A DNA stretch of 64,000 nucleotides from NCBI RefSeq assembly GCF_021155775.2, contig NC_060234.1, positions 27,088,026 to 27,152,025 on the forward strand, written 5' to 3'. Within the stretch, counting starts at the first letter, position 1; every line of letters begins with the position of its first letter. Origin of the DNA: Neodiprion pinetum (lineage: Eukaryota; Arthropoda; Insecta; Hymenoptera; Diprionidae). The notes below the pieces were generated by a model that did not search any database, was not told the DNA's origin, and saw only the letters and a list, made by a program, of their open reading frames with translations. Made by a program: the position numbers and the translations under genes. Shown here in pieces: positions 53,558-64,000 of this stretch.

Positions 53558-53691
53558 TTAAGTCGATTCTCTTGAAATACTCCGTCAAACGGTAAATTTT
53601 CAATTGAATTAAAGTTACTCACAGTTATCGGAATATTCAAAGATTTTCAATATATTATTTTTAGTTTATAATAAAACAAATAAAACAAAAC

Positions 53692-53708
53692 AAAAAAAAA
53701 AAAAAAAA
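53692..53708. repeat. Poly-A run
   Basis: Seventeen A next to AACAAAAC-type units, about 130 bp beyond the MITE. No retroelement body is recognised to its left. Confidence 0.85.
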
Positions 53709-53761
53709 CAATCTCGTAGGTTTTCCATAATAATGAAGAGAATCTGACGATACTTATCATA

Positions 53762-56700
53762 GCGTATTACTCAACACTATACGAAGTGACCATACATTTT
53801 TTACGAAGAGGACTCGCAGATTTTCACGTTACGCAGCGTGCGGTTGTTAGAAGTAAAAAGCTGCGATCATTATTTCAAACATGTCTGAGAGATTCTTTCG
53901 CAGATTAAAATCCCGCATTCCCGTTTGTCGCCGGAGTGAGGGATTGCACAGGTTGGAAATGCATACACGTCTCACGTAACCGCGGTAAATATGTATCTTT
54001 GAATCTGACAGCTGAAACGGTGATATAGGACGTGTTTCGGTAAAGAAACGAACGGAGAGACGTATTTCACCGCCGTTAATCCATGCATGAGAGAATAATT
54101 TCTGCAAGTGTAAAATGCGACCGATAGCCGCCCCGAGAAATGCGAAAAGAAACGGACGCGCGGAGATCTCCCCTTCAGGTTGATATCGTCGAGTGCAGGG
54201 CTTCGATCCGTCACCGCCATCTCGAATTCTCCGCATTCTTTCCTAACGAATTTTTTGCACCTTCTTCGTGCACCTGCGATTCACCTTCGTCACGTCGTTC
54301 GCGACCCGCTTGGATGTTTGGACGTTCATTTCGCAGCTACTCAATTTTACCGGACTTCGTGATTTACCGATGACGTAGCCTGAATACACGCCTTGTGTGA
54401 ACGAGTATTTCTGGATTTATTATACACATACAATGCTAAGTTTCCTGGAAAATTTTCAGCTCTTCAAATTCGGTTTTGCCCTATTTCTTTTGTGAAAACA
54501 CTCACGTTACGGAATTAAAGTCGAAACGGATCTAATTTGAGAAAATTGTTCTATTTAAGTCGCTGAGTTAAAGACGAATCATTATTGAATCTTTCCCACT
54601 TTCGATATCCGCAAAAATTCTCATACGAGTTGTAGATTTAATCTTGAATTCATCACAGAGGTGGAAATTTTAGAGTTGAGAGCAATTTTATTTCGGACTA
54701 TAGTGAAATATTCCCAGCTCGTGCGCAAGTCAAATATAGTGTCATGGCTGAGACTATAAACACAGTTACAAATACCTACTAAATTTTGTGAGATATGCAA
54801 TGGATTATATCCTACAAATTCTCGACGCTGACGGAATTTGAAACAGTTTATTTGCATACGAAATTTCATCTCATCTATTCACGATGGTTTACTGAAAATT
54901 TTCTGATGGACTTATTGGTTTTTCATCGTATTCTTCTGCCTTGATTTATATTTTTTCTATTAACGAACTGGATCATAGAAATGTTTAAGGCATCTTTTGA
55001 GTCATCCGTCAGCATCTCAGATGCCGTTTCTCAAAATTTAAGGATATTAACAAAACATAATTCTCGACCGCAGGTAATATCAGTCTAGTTTGCTTACGCA
55101 GCAAAACTCAGCGCGATGATTTACAGCATCTGCGATACACATACATACGTACGTACACGCCCGGTGTAGCTAATCAAACCTAATTATGTAAATAGTCATA
55201 AATTTAGCTTGCTCACCACACGTATACATGAGCGAGCAGTAAACAAGGACGTTCTTCAATTTTGGTTACGAAATGAGCATTGAGTAACGCCGGCTCCTGA
55301 ATAAATTTAAACATCACCAAATCGCAGTAGCCGGGTATGAAGCTTCTCCCTCTTCGATTCCAAACTTATTCCCCGATTGAAGAAGAGGATCGTAGAGTGG
55401 AAGATTCGAGAGCAGTCGATTTTTCGACGTCTATCCACCTCTTCGAGGGCGGCGGCTCCCCTCCTTCCACCATTTTACCGCAGACTTGAGATATTTTCAC
55501 GTTGATAAACTGTCTACTTTGATCCTGCCTTTTTACCCTTTTTTTCTTAATTATCCACTTTTCGAGCACTCCGCTAATCAATTTTTTCTCCAGTATCCGC
55601 AATTACAGCGACATCGTCTCTCATCAGAAGAGTCGACGAGGGATCAAGTTGCGATTCATTATCAAGAGTTCGATAATATGCTTTTTCAACCGGATCAACA
55701 TCCACAAAATGTGTAAGCGATTCTTTAATCGACCAGAAAATATTCTCGCATAAAAGTTCTGCCGTTTTACCTGCGTATAGTTTTTGTGATTCGAATCAGG
55801 GGAATAAACGTGGGTTTTCTATCATGAAAGTTTAAGAGGGGAGGGTCATAATTTAACCGTGTGTAAATACGTAAATCAATCGTCGATGCCAAGGAAGAGA
55901 AAAAAAATTGTAACCATCTTTCCTCGCGAATGTTGTAATTCGAGCGGATCCGCTTATGGTCGAATGGGGAGTGTAAAAAAATTGATCCATTTTCTACACC
56001 ACACGTGAAATTCTGATAAACCGCAGGAACATCTGGCGATCTGTTAATGTTAGGCTACAGTCGGCTACGCCAGACTAACATCGCCGACCAACACAGGAAC
56101 GAAACCTCCGGGCGGAGGCTTGGCAGACGCGGCAAGGTAAATAAACAGGAATTAAATATGGAAAGCTCTATACGCGAAGTAACGGCTTAAGCCGCGGTCG
56201 AAACTTCCGAAATTTCGAACCGGACCTCGCGGCCTGCACGGAATCGTTGTAGAATCGAATTGCCTCAATGGCGGAACTGAGCTACGCGAAATAAATTCGC
56301 ATTTCTAGAGATCGCAGCTGCTCTTTCGAGTAGGTGCTAAAAGTGATCGACCGTGTGACAAAAGTCCGTAAGACAATGAAGTCCGTTTCGCTCTAACAGC
56401 GAGCAAGAGGGCGAAGATTGCGATGGCTATTTTCAGATTTTAGGTACACGGACGACGTGACAGGAGATACGCGATGGGAGATGAACGCGGGGCGGTCATC
56501 CCCGAAATTCATCACATCTGAGTAAACTACTTGATCGCGTGATCGCTCGTCGGTTCTTATCGCGATGTCGGATCCACCTAAGATCCACGCTTGTTTGATA
56601 CAGCATTCGCGTGGTTGATGGTATGCAGCGGCGTCGAAGCTGAAAATTTTTACGAGCCGCACAGAATATTCGGACGGAGCAAGAATTCAAGGGGCAGGCT

Positions 56701-57740
56701 GACCTGGGTCGGTGAATCGGGGGAACACCGAGTGGCTTAAAGGTTTGGATAAATTACTCAATCGCGTGGGTGTCTCCGTGGGACTAAAAAATCCAGTTGT
56801 TCGTGACAAGGGTATCTGTATCTGCCCATCTCCACCGCCCTCTTATTCGTTCACGTGTACCTTTCCCTCCTCCCCATACGATGTTAAGGGAATTTATGGG
56901 TGTTGTCCAAATTTCAATTGCGGTTTGGGACGCGAAGTCGCCGAGTCGCGTGAATTTGACGATTACAGGAGGAACCTGCGTTCAGTTTTTAATTAAGGCT
57001 GGGCTTCTTAGCCGCCCCACAGCAGCTCGATTCGACGAGGCGCTACGTTCTATTCCAAAGAATATTAACGACGCTGCATAGCCTTAACGGTTCAACGCTA
57101 GAACTATAAATAATCCAAGAGAATGCGGCCGTTGCTTCGCAGTCTTTCTGCGTAAGTATAATCAATATCCTTTGTCGCAACAGATACGAGCGGAGCGTTG
57201 AGAAGACTCCTTTTTTTTTTCTTAGCACGATGACACGACGAGAGGTTGGGATGCGGTGATTGTCGCATTTTTTTTATACCCGCTTTTCGCTGACGATGAG
57301 CGTACTCATTTTGTATTCGCATTTTATGCCCTTGCTTTGAACTAGGTTCTTCAGACTCTCATTTTTTTTTTTTTTTCATCTACGTATATTCACAATGTCA
57401 AAATACGGTATACACTTGAGACGTCTGTACTTGAGTGGACTGTATAATCGGCCCAAATTTATGCGGCAAAGTAAAGAAATGACTTATTTATAAATTGATG
57501 TATATATACAGACAATCTTAGCTCTCTGCTCCAGGCGAAATACATCACAGTGTACATCGCCTACGAGTATCTAGCCTGAATGCTGAATTTACGTAACATA
57601 CCTATTTGTATACGCTGGAACATCGGTTTTTTTTCTTCTTTTCACTATATCTCATACAGTAAACGTTCAATGGGATGTTTAATAATTTAGTAGAAGTCTA
57701 GAAACAGCGTTTAACGGGAGAACAAGATATTCAGGGAAGA
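53762..57740. other. Non-coding stretch, no gene seen
   Basis: Mostly AT-rich, with GC-richer parts at 54120-54320 and 56040-56700. A poly-T run lies at about 57362-57379. ORFs are short and unrecognised. Confidence 0.4.
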
Positions 57741-57759
57741 TCGGTGAAGGGCCAAGTTA

Positions 57760-58310
57760 CCACGAATTTTTCGGTGGTAAATCTTAAAGTGAAAAATCAG
57801 ATTTTGACGAAACATCAAAGTTTCGAATGCTCGGAAACCTGACGCTCAAAGTTCCGGAAGGGCGTGACACCGACAACTCAAGGATCCGAAAGTGCGAGAA
57901 TGAGAAAATTCAGAAATGTGTATCATCGAAATTCTGAATGATCCAAGATTTTCAGTACTGTGAATTTTTATCTTGACGAAATTCATCTCTTTGATCTTTC
58001 ATTGTTTTGGACTTTCGATACTTTGACGTTCGAAGCCTTGGTCATTCTGATTTTTGCTTTTTCTAATTTCTTACACCCACTCGTTGAGTAAACTAAGCTG
58101 TGTGAGCATATTTTAATTTTCGCAATTTTACTCCATAGAAACTTTATTTTTCGGATTTTTGCTCTATCGGAACTTTGTTCTATCGTAACTTGAATTTTCG
58201 GAATCTTGCATTTCGGAACTTTGAGCAGTCGGGTTTCCGAAAATTCGAAACTTTGTTGTTTCGTAAGTTTTATTCCTCTACTTGAAATTTCACTACCAAT
58301 TAATTCTGCA
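57760..58310. mobile_element. Degenerate long foldback element
   Basis: The left core (57806-57858) and the reverse complement of the right core (58211-58264) align over about 53 bases with few mismatches. Shared blocks are CGGAACTTTGAGC, GGTTTCCG, ATTCGAAACTTTG and GTTTCGT. Weaker matching continues outward and inward, so the arms may span roughly 57760-57900 and 58170-58310. No coding capacity or target duplication is seen. It is a decayed MITE or another inverted duplication. Confidence 0.65.
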
Positions 58311-58879
58311 TCAGGCACTTTGGGAACTTTTCAAATTTGGAACTTCAGCCCCACCCTGTCGATGATTACAGTCACCCGATGATGAAATTACCTAATTTAC
58401 AGACTTGTGCGAGGTTAAAATTTTCGATCTTAGATAATCTGGTTTGGTCGCATATCGTTTTCATATGGTGTAAACTAGGAATTATCACTGGTGAGAGGTG
58501 ATAAGATTCAATTCTCACTTTCGATGTTCCGGTAAACAGCTGTAAGATACTGATCATAATTTTTTCGTAATAACCGTTTTCCTAACGCCGGGAAAATTCA
58601 TCCGATCTACAACACATTTCTTTTCCCCTAATTTCCAAGCGGTGCTTTCACCTTCGCAATAAGCGGTACAAAAACTGAGAGAATCAGAATTCGCGGAAAC
58701 AGTCCGATTGCCAGTATAACAACGTTAAAAACCCCGCGGAGGAGCGGCGGATTGATTTCGCGCAGGAATGGAAAGGACCGCATATGTTTCATCGGTACCT
58801 TCGTGAGGTAGGCAAGGCGCGACGGGGTTGGGGGATCCTTATCGCCTCGCGTCCGGTTGGCATTATACAGACGTGGCTC

Positions 58880-59420
58880 TGCTTGGATAATAACGTACGC
58901 AGTGCGGGGCGAGGGGCGAGGGACGGCGGGCGTCGCGGCGCGGCCAGAGGCGTGCAGGCGGCGACGCCTGAGTGACCGAGCTCGCTCTCCTGTTCTCCGG
59001 TTTCCTCCCTCAGCTCCGCAGCTTCGCCGTGCTTTCGCCCGCCGCCGATAGACGTAGTCAGAGGGCTCCGTGTCCGCTCGCACCCCTCGCGACGCCGCGC
59101 GTCGCGGCGCCGCACCGATCAGCACCGAACCCCGACGAGTATCTCCGAACAAGCGCCTCCACCCTCGTGCGCGCCTCGTGGACTCGCGGGCGGCAGCTTC
59201 CTTCCACCGTTTCCAACGCTTCCAACGCTTTCCACCGCCTCTCCTCCTCCGCCTCCGTCTCTGCTTCCGCCGCCGCCGCCGCGGAGAAAATCCTGCCTTG
59301 GCTCTGGGCTGCGTCGCAGTTTCGCGCGGCCCTTTCTGCCCTTACCCGGCGTTGTCCTTTCGTCGTTAAATCACGAGCTTGCGCGCCCCGCGACTCGCAT
59401 ACTCTGCCATCGCATCTCGC
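58880..59420. promoter_or_regulatory. GC-rich CpG island upstream of the second candidate first exon
   Basis: This is the most GC-dense part of the window, with dense CpG in GGCGCG and CGACGC contexts and a (CCG)n run at about 59268-59281. ORFs through it on both strands are Arg/Ala/Pro/Ser-rich and not credible proteins. It lies 1.2 kb before the 60602 ATG, as a promoter island might. Confidence 0.4.
59268..59281. repeat. (CCG)n short microsatellite
   Basis: Nearly five CCG units inside the GC island. Confidence 0.8.
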
Positions 59421-60237
59421 CGCATCCTCCGACTGCATATCACTTTTCATCCGCGGCTATCCTGCACAATACAGCCGACCTTTGGCGATAACTCTTCGTG
59501 TATGACGCGGATTTGGTATCGAACGGAGTTTTGCGCGGGAAAAATTAACGGCTCACTATTACGTGCCGGGTTTCGTACTTGAGTTGATTTTTTAACACAA
59601 AGAAGAATCTGGAACAGTAGTTCTCTTTTTCTGCTCCAACTAATTCGTGACATTTCGGGTAATTGGTGTTGTTTGGAAAGTTGTCGGGCTGCGGTGATTG
59701 TACTCTGCTGAAAAGCTCATCACGTGTCGCGTGTGTACAGTGAGGGTGTGTATTTCTCCGTGTTCCTTGTGCTGTGCAAATTAACGGGGGTCAAATTTCT
59801 TGGCATGTAGAAACGTCCGTGTACTTGAAAGTGGCTAAAAAAGAGTTTCACGCTCGTCAATGTTTACTCTGTAAATATAGCCCGAAAGGTTATTTTTTAC
59901 ATCCTTCTCTTCTCTTTCCTTTTTTTTTCCACCCAAAGAATGAGTATTACATAAATGAAATCACCCGTTGCTACCGCGGTTGGCGCGTTTCAATATTAAA
60001 TTGGTGGTGCTATAAGGTGTCACCAGCTGTTGACTGTACGCGATAAAAATATCATCATCAGTGATAGTCGAAGTAGTGAAATGAAAGTGTCGAAACAGTC
60101 ACCGGTGGTTCGATCGCTTCAGTCAACGATATATCAATCGGTACGCGAGAATTCGGGAGGAAACGCGTGTCTAACAATTTTCAACCTTCCGAGCGCGAAG
60201 TGAACTTGCGCAGAAGCGTACAGCTGATAGCTGCGCA

Positions 60238-60270
60238 ATAAAAGCCACGCTCAATTCGAAGCGCAGTGAG
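60238..60270 (+). promoter_or_regulatory. TATA-like and Inr-like pair
   Basis: ATAAAAG at 60238-60244 lies about 26 bp before GCAGTGAG (possible start at A60265). The spacing is slightly short for a TATA promoter. A second TATA-like GATAAAAATATC is at about 60042. The real start site could be at either place or in the GC island. Confidence 0.25.
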
Positions 60271-60655
60271 AAAGTGTAACGAGGAACGTGCGGCACGTGG
60301 CGTCGCGTTAAATTCAGTACACACACGTACCTAGATTATAGAGTCTCGAGCTCTAATTAACGTTAATCAAATGTTCCTAGTCGATCCGTATTCGTGATAC
60401 ATCGTCAAGTCGTTGCACGAAATTTAATTTTGACTCAAGAAAAAGCTGTTACTAATTGTCTTTGACAAGTGGTGCCTTGTGTTTACGAAGTTGCTCCAAT
60501 TATACCTGCAGTTGTAACAGAGCAGAGTGGAATTTATTCAGTGAATTGTCTATATTGTGATCAAGAAATAATAACATACGCCAGAAGGCGAAGACGTCAT
60601 CATGGTTGACTTCATTACTTATCCGGAAATCTCGTACCTTTACGGCGATCTTATG
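60265..60655 (+). other. Candidate alternative first exon (5'UTR plus 18 codons)
   Basis: A leader-like stretch leads to ATG 60602 in GTCATCATGG context (A at -3, G at +4). From 60373 to 60601 there is no ATG. One small uORF begins at 60370. The coding part ends at GTGAGA (60656) in phase 0, the phase of the CELF exon that normally follows the 83-bp exon. GACGTCAT, a CRE-like half, directly precedes the ATG. The exon start is uncertain and a 5'UTR intron is possible (CCTGCAG near 60512). Confidence 0.45.
60602..60655 (+). CDS. Candidate first coding exon MVDFITYPEISYLYGDLM
   Basis: Eighteen codons run from a strong-context ATG to a strong GTGAGA donor, with no stop. The peptide is MVDFITYPEISYLYGDLM. 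I do not recognise it from a known family. It lies on the CELF strand inside the CELF intron and ends in phase 0, so splicing to the expected exon (Met-Asn-Arg-Pro...) would keep frame. It would replace RRM1 with a short aromatic-rich tail before RRM2. The alternative is the first exon of a separate gene to the right or nested in the intron. Confidence 0.5.
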
Positions 60656-61601
60656 GTGAGAGCAGATTACACTTGGTGATTTTACATCTACTATTCTTGG
60701 ATTTTGTTTTTTTACTAGAAAACTACAGGTTATATTGAACGTGATTTGATCAGTTATTAGAAATAGTATCGACGCCTGCCAAACTCATCCAGGATAGAAC
60801 TGAACTATTTTCTATCCATTCGAAAAGAATTTTTAGTTTAATTAAAATTTCACATAATTTAGTTTCACGCGACGCGTGCTTGAATAGAACGCCATCGCCG
60901 TTTGTACTCTGTTTTCGATCCGTGTCGGAGATGCTGAATATCGTATCTAAATACAATTTAAAAATAGATGGATTTTTACTCACTTTCTTTGTGAGGGTTG
61001 ACGTCGATTACTTCACAGCCAGCTGCTACTTCTTCGTTAGATTTAGCCTTGAGATCGAATTGTGCTTGATTAACTTACTTTGATTTTCATAGCATGCTTA
61101 GCTCGGAGTATCAAAGTCAAAATTTTCGAAGATCTTGATTGAGAAAATTACGTTTCTCAATCCCCACCGAGGATGCAAAGTTGTCCATTATTACTCCAAA
61201 TGAAAAAATCGGTCAAGCAACAATTTTAATTAAGTAATTTCGATAGTTTTTAGAATAACTGATATCAGCGTTAATTTATGAAATCGATTCGAAAAAAATA
61301 TGTAATAAATTATTGCCATAAATCTATTGAAGCTCGCGAAATGCTGGAGTCTGTTTTTATACAGTAATCTGACAAACTTATAAGGTTTCAATTTCAAACT
61401 TTGCGAATTTCATTAGTAATTGTTTCTAGAAGTGAATCTGATAGCTCGAAGTTTGTATAACGTAGCGTAAATTTACCTGAGGGTAATTATTATATTTGAT
61501 CTGTCTTTGAGATGTGGATTTGATTTATCGTTGAACGAGTGATAACAGCTGGAAGGATGTCGCAGTGGTTGATTTACGCGTGATAAATTTTGACTTGAAG
61601 T

Positions 61602-61943
61602 ATGGACGAAAAAAGTGCGAAATGGAACGGAAAGGAAGAGCGAAGATGCGGCGAATTGGAACAGAGTCTCTTCAACTTTTCAATCGCTCCGCTTCTTCCT
61701 AATTCCCGCTTCGAAGTGCTCTTGCCTCCAATTCACGAGTTAATACCGCAGCTTGATCGGGTTGGCTTTAGGTATGATTTGCATGAGAATCGTCTCGTCG
61801 TCCGAAGATTCGGGACGCTCTGCCGTTCTTTGTCCACTCTATACGCGCTTGAGACGAGATTTCTGCGACGCCGAGTAAATTTAAGAAAGCTAATTAAAAT
61901 CGGTCTAGATTTCCCGACAGACCGTGAGTTCGCCTTTCCCTAG
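61602..61943 (+). other. Unrecognised 113-codon open frame
   Basis: ATG 61602 is in AGTATGG context with A at -3. The product opens MDEKSAKWNGKEERRCGELE and has a mixed, globular-looking middle (FSIAPLLPNSRFEVLLPPIH) and a basic C-terminal part. A possible donor (TTTAG|GTATGA) lies inside near 61772. It could be a small gene, an exon part, or chance. No family recognised. Confidence 0.2.
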
Positions 61944-64000
61944 GCGCTGGATCAAAGCGATGCTCACCCGAAGCGCCCCTCGTGTCGTAACTTCCACAAA
62001 ACTAACCCTCTCAGTATGCCATTATCCCTGCAACCTCGCGCGAACTATCAAAGCTCGGCAGCCGCATGCCGTGATCCCTGCCTTTTGCAGGTATACTGAT
62101 GCGGAAGAGAAATTTCGTTTTATCAAAAATCATATGGTGAGATTGAACACGGAATTCCTGAGATAAAGATAACTGCAAATTTCATATCAATTTCATTTAT
62201 TACGGCACTTGTGGCGATGACCGCGCAAACCAATCAGATTTTAGGATAGTGTAGTTTCTTCGTGCTACAACAAAGAAGATGACGCGACGAAAGCTGTACG
62301 TATTTTCACGTTATTACCACGCTTTCGAGCACGAATCGTCGATGGCGAAGGGGAAATTGGAGAACCGAGAACCGTACCGTGTTTGCGAGTTTGAGAAAAG
62401 CACCGTGAAGGTAGAAAACAGAAATGCTGGAAGAAAATGTAACGGCTGCCAGTCAGAAGAACGGTGAACGGCGAACGGGCTGCGCCCCCAGTGGCTAGTC
62501 TAGCAAGAAACTTATTTCCTCTGTGCGAATGGCGGTGGGTTGGGCTGGCAGGCCAGAGCCTTAGTGGGTAGTAAAACGTTTTCGAGAAACAGGGGTGGAG
62601 TGAAAAAAGGAGGACATGAATTGCAGGCCAGGTGGTTTCGCCCTCGCAAGATTTAGACAACCTCCGCGGTCCGCAGCCGTTCGGCAGCTGCGGGCGAAGG
62701 TAATTTCTCGGTGCAATTCTCGGTGCCCATTGACCCGGAGATTTGTCACTATTTCCGCAAATTGCAGCGTCGTCGATCCGCACGCACGCGCAAAGAATTA
62801 CACGCACAAATCACGCCCGTGTCTAGAAAGAGATAGGCCGGTCTAAACTTTGCAATTAATTTCCGCGCAATTAGCGGAGAGGTTCTGTGAGCCGAAAATT
62901 AATCCTAGGGTCAGAGTTGGCGGGTGTGGCTTTGGACCAGGCAAAGAAGTACATTCGGGCGTCGCGTCGCGTCGGGAGAAACGCGCTATGTACGAAAATC
63001 CATCCCTCACGCCTCCATTCTCCGCGTTTTATCTCCCCGTTTCTTTCAACGAATTAACCAGCTGCTCTCACCTTTTTTCCCTTCCTATTCCGAATACATT
63101 TTTTACCAACTTTGGCACCGACCCCGCGTTCGCTCTCGCTTCCTTCCTGCCTAATAGATATAGGTACGAGGACAGGGCGATTAAAGCTGAGGGTGAAGCA
63201 ATGAGCAGCGCCCGAAATGGGGAAAAAATCACATGGAAACATGTTCAGCAGTGTCATTCTGAAGCAGTATAGAGGTTCTTTAAAAGGCACGCGAGTAGAA
63301 CGAAAGTTCGGCTATTTTCGCTACAACTGTTTTTTCGAAAATCACATATGACAGGGTGAGTAATAAAATGGCACACCTATCTCAAATTTCTGCGCGATGA
63401 CTCATTGACGTTAGCGCGAAGAACCAGCTAACGTACAAAATATGATATTGCTCATACCGTGACAAAAATTTTCGTTAGTTTTTGACAGGCGGGAAGGAAA
63501 GAGGTGCCCCGTCGAGTCAGTGACCTCAATCGTCTTTCGCGCCAGCCCCAGGCGCGTAAATATTTAGATTAGGAATATACAAAGAGGGCTCGGAAAGAAA
63601 TAATTTGAATAAACGCCCTCCGCTGCCGCTGTCAGAATTCTCTGCATCTTCGTATTTCAAACTCCGCCAAACCGAGAGAGCGCAGAATCTGCCGCGTGAC
63701 TGGCACAACCAAGATTACGCATCCACCGTGCCTGAACTTTCGAGTGGTAATAGCCGATGATGGTTTATCATGCTTGCGGTGCTCGGTTGGAAAAACAGTG
63801 CAACATATGCGGTTGAAGCGTGGTTGTTGAATTTTCGAGTGTCGGCAGCAGCAACCAGCCAGCTCACTAGTCGAGATAGCCCCTCGCGTATTTTTGGTGG
63901 CGCACTTGAGATTGGGAATTTAACCATTACACGCATTCCACCGAGTATTTTTAATCATTCATATACTCGCGGCTTTGAGAGGCTGTTTCGGAAGGAAAAA
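61944..64000. other. Non-coding stretch to the end of the window
   Basis: Mixed composition. GC-richer at 62440-62720. ORFs on both strands are short to medium with non-ATG starts and no known motif. No CELF exon recognised. Confidence 0.4.

Larger units (their letters stand above)
49557..64000 (+). other. Inferred CELF intron downstream of the 83-bp exon
   Basis: The next CELF exon normally opens with ATG-AAY-CGN-CCN in phase 0. I see no AG-flanked match before 64000, so the gene should continue to the right. The intron contains the TTAA MITE, a foldback element, a GC-rich island and a candidate internal first exon ending at 60655. Confidence 0.6.

Noticed and set aside
58628..59505. Long overlapping ORFs on both strands (up to 177 codons)
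   Set aside because: Arg/Ala/Ser/Pro-rich in every frame, as GC-rich CpG islands produce. No motif and mostly non-ATG starts.
1..64000. CRISPR arrays, rRNA, bacterial operons, retroelement polymerase motifs
   Set aside because: No regularly spaced repeats, no rRNA-like sequence, and no reverse-transcriptase or transposase signature in any open frame I read.

Overview
This is a eukaryotic window, almost certainly from an insect. It has long non-coding stretches, spliceosomal signals, many simple repeats and small TTAA/foldback DNA elements, and no bacterial-style gene packing. CpG looks undepleted and several GC-rich islands sit in AT-rich surroundings. That is common in Hymenoptera, so a hymenopteran is my best guess, but this is inference.

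Only one piece is identified with high confidence. It is an 83-bp plus-strand coding exon at 49474-49556, carrying the RNP1 half of RRM1 of a CELF/Bruno RNA-binding protein of the CELF3-6 (Bruno-3, CELF4-like) group. No exon for the start of RRM1 (the RNP2 half, with its Gly-Gln-Ile/Val-Pro motif) was found upstream, and the expected next exon (starting Met-Asn-Arg-Pro) was not found downstream. The window is therefore read as the inside of one very large CELF gene: about 49 kb of intron, one exon, then more than 14 kb of intron.

Two promoter-like zones lie inside that gene on the same strand. At 6374-6892 a full CRE palindrome and an Inr-like site are followed by a leader with no ATG at all until a strong-context ATG at 6874. 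The resulting short ORF meets a CAG|GT donor in phase 1, exactly the phase the 83-bp exon needs. At about 59000-60655 a GC-rich island and a 5'UTR-like stretch lead to a strong-context ATG at 60602. Its 18-codon ORF ends at a GTGAGA donor in phase 0, the phase of the CELF exon expected next. Both could be alternative first exons giving CELF proteins that lack all or part of RRM1. This is the main hypothesis from the window.

The rest is intronic or intergenic. It holds a complete 901-bp MITE with 18-bp inverted ends and TTAA duplications (52657-53557), two degenerate foldback elements (43949-44382 and about 57760-58310), GA, TA, TGC, AGCCC and CCG microsatellites, and five poly-G runs of 11-17 bases. 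A few ORFs of 50-140 codons are open but unrecognised. In this base composition such ORFs arise by chance, so they are listed with low confidence. I saw no rRNA, tRNA, CRISPR array or intact transposase.
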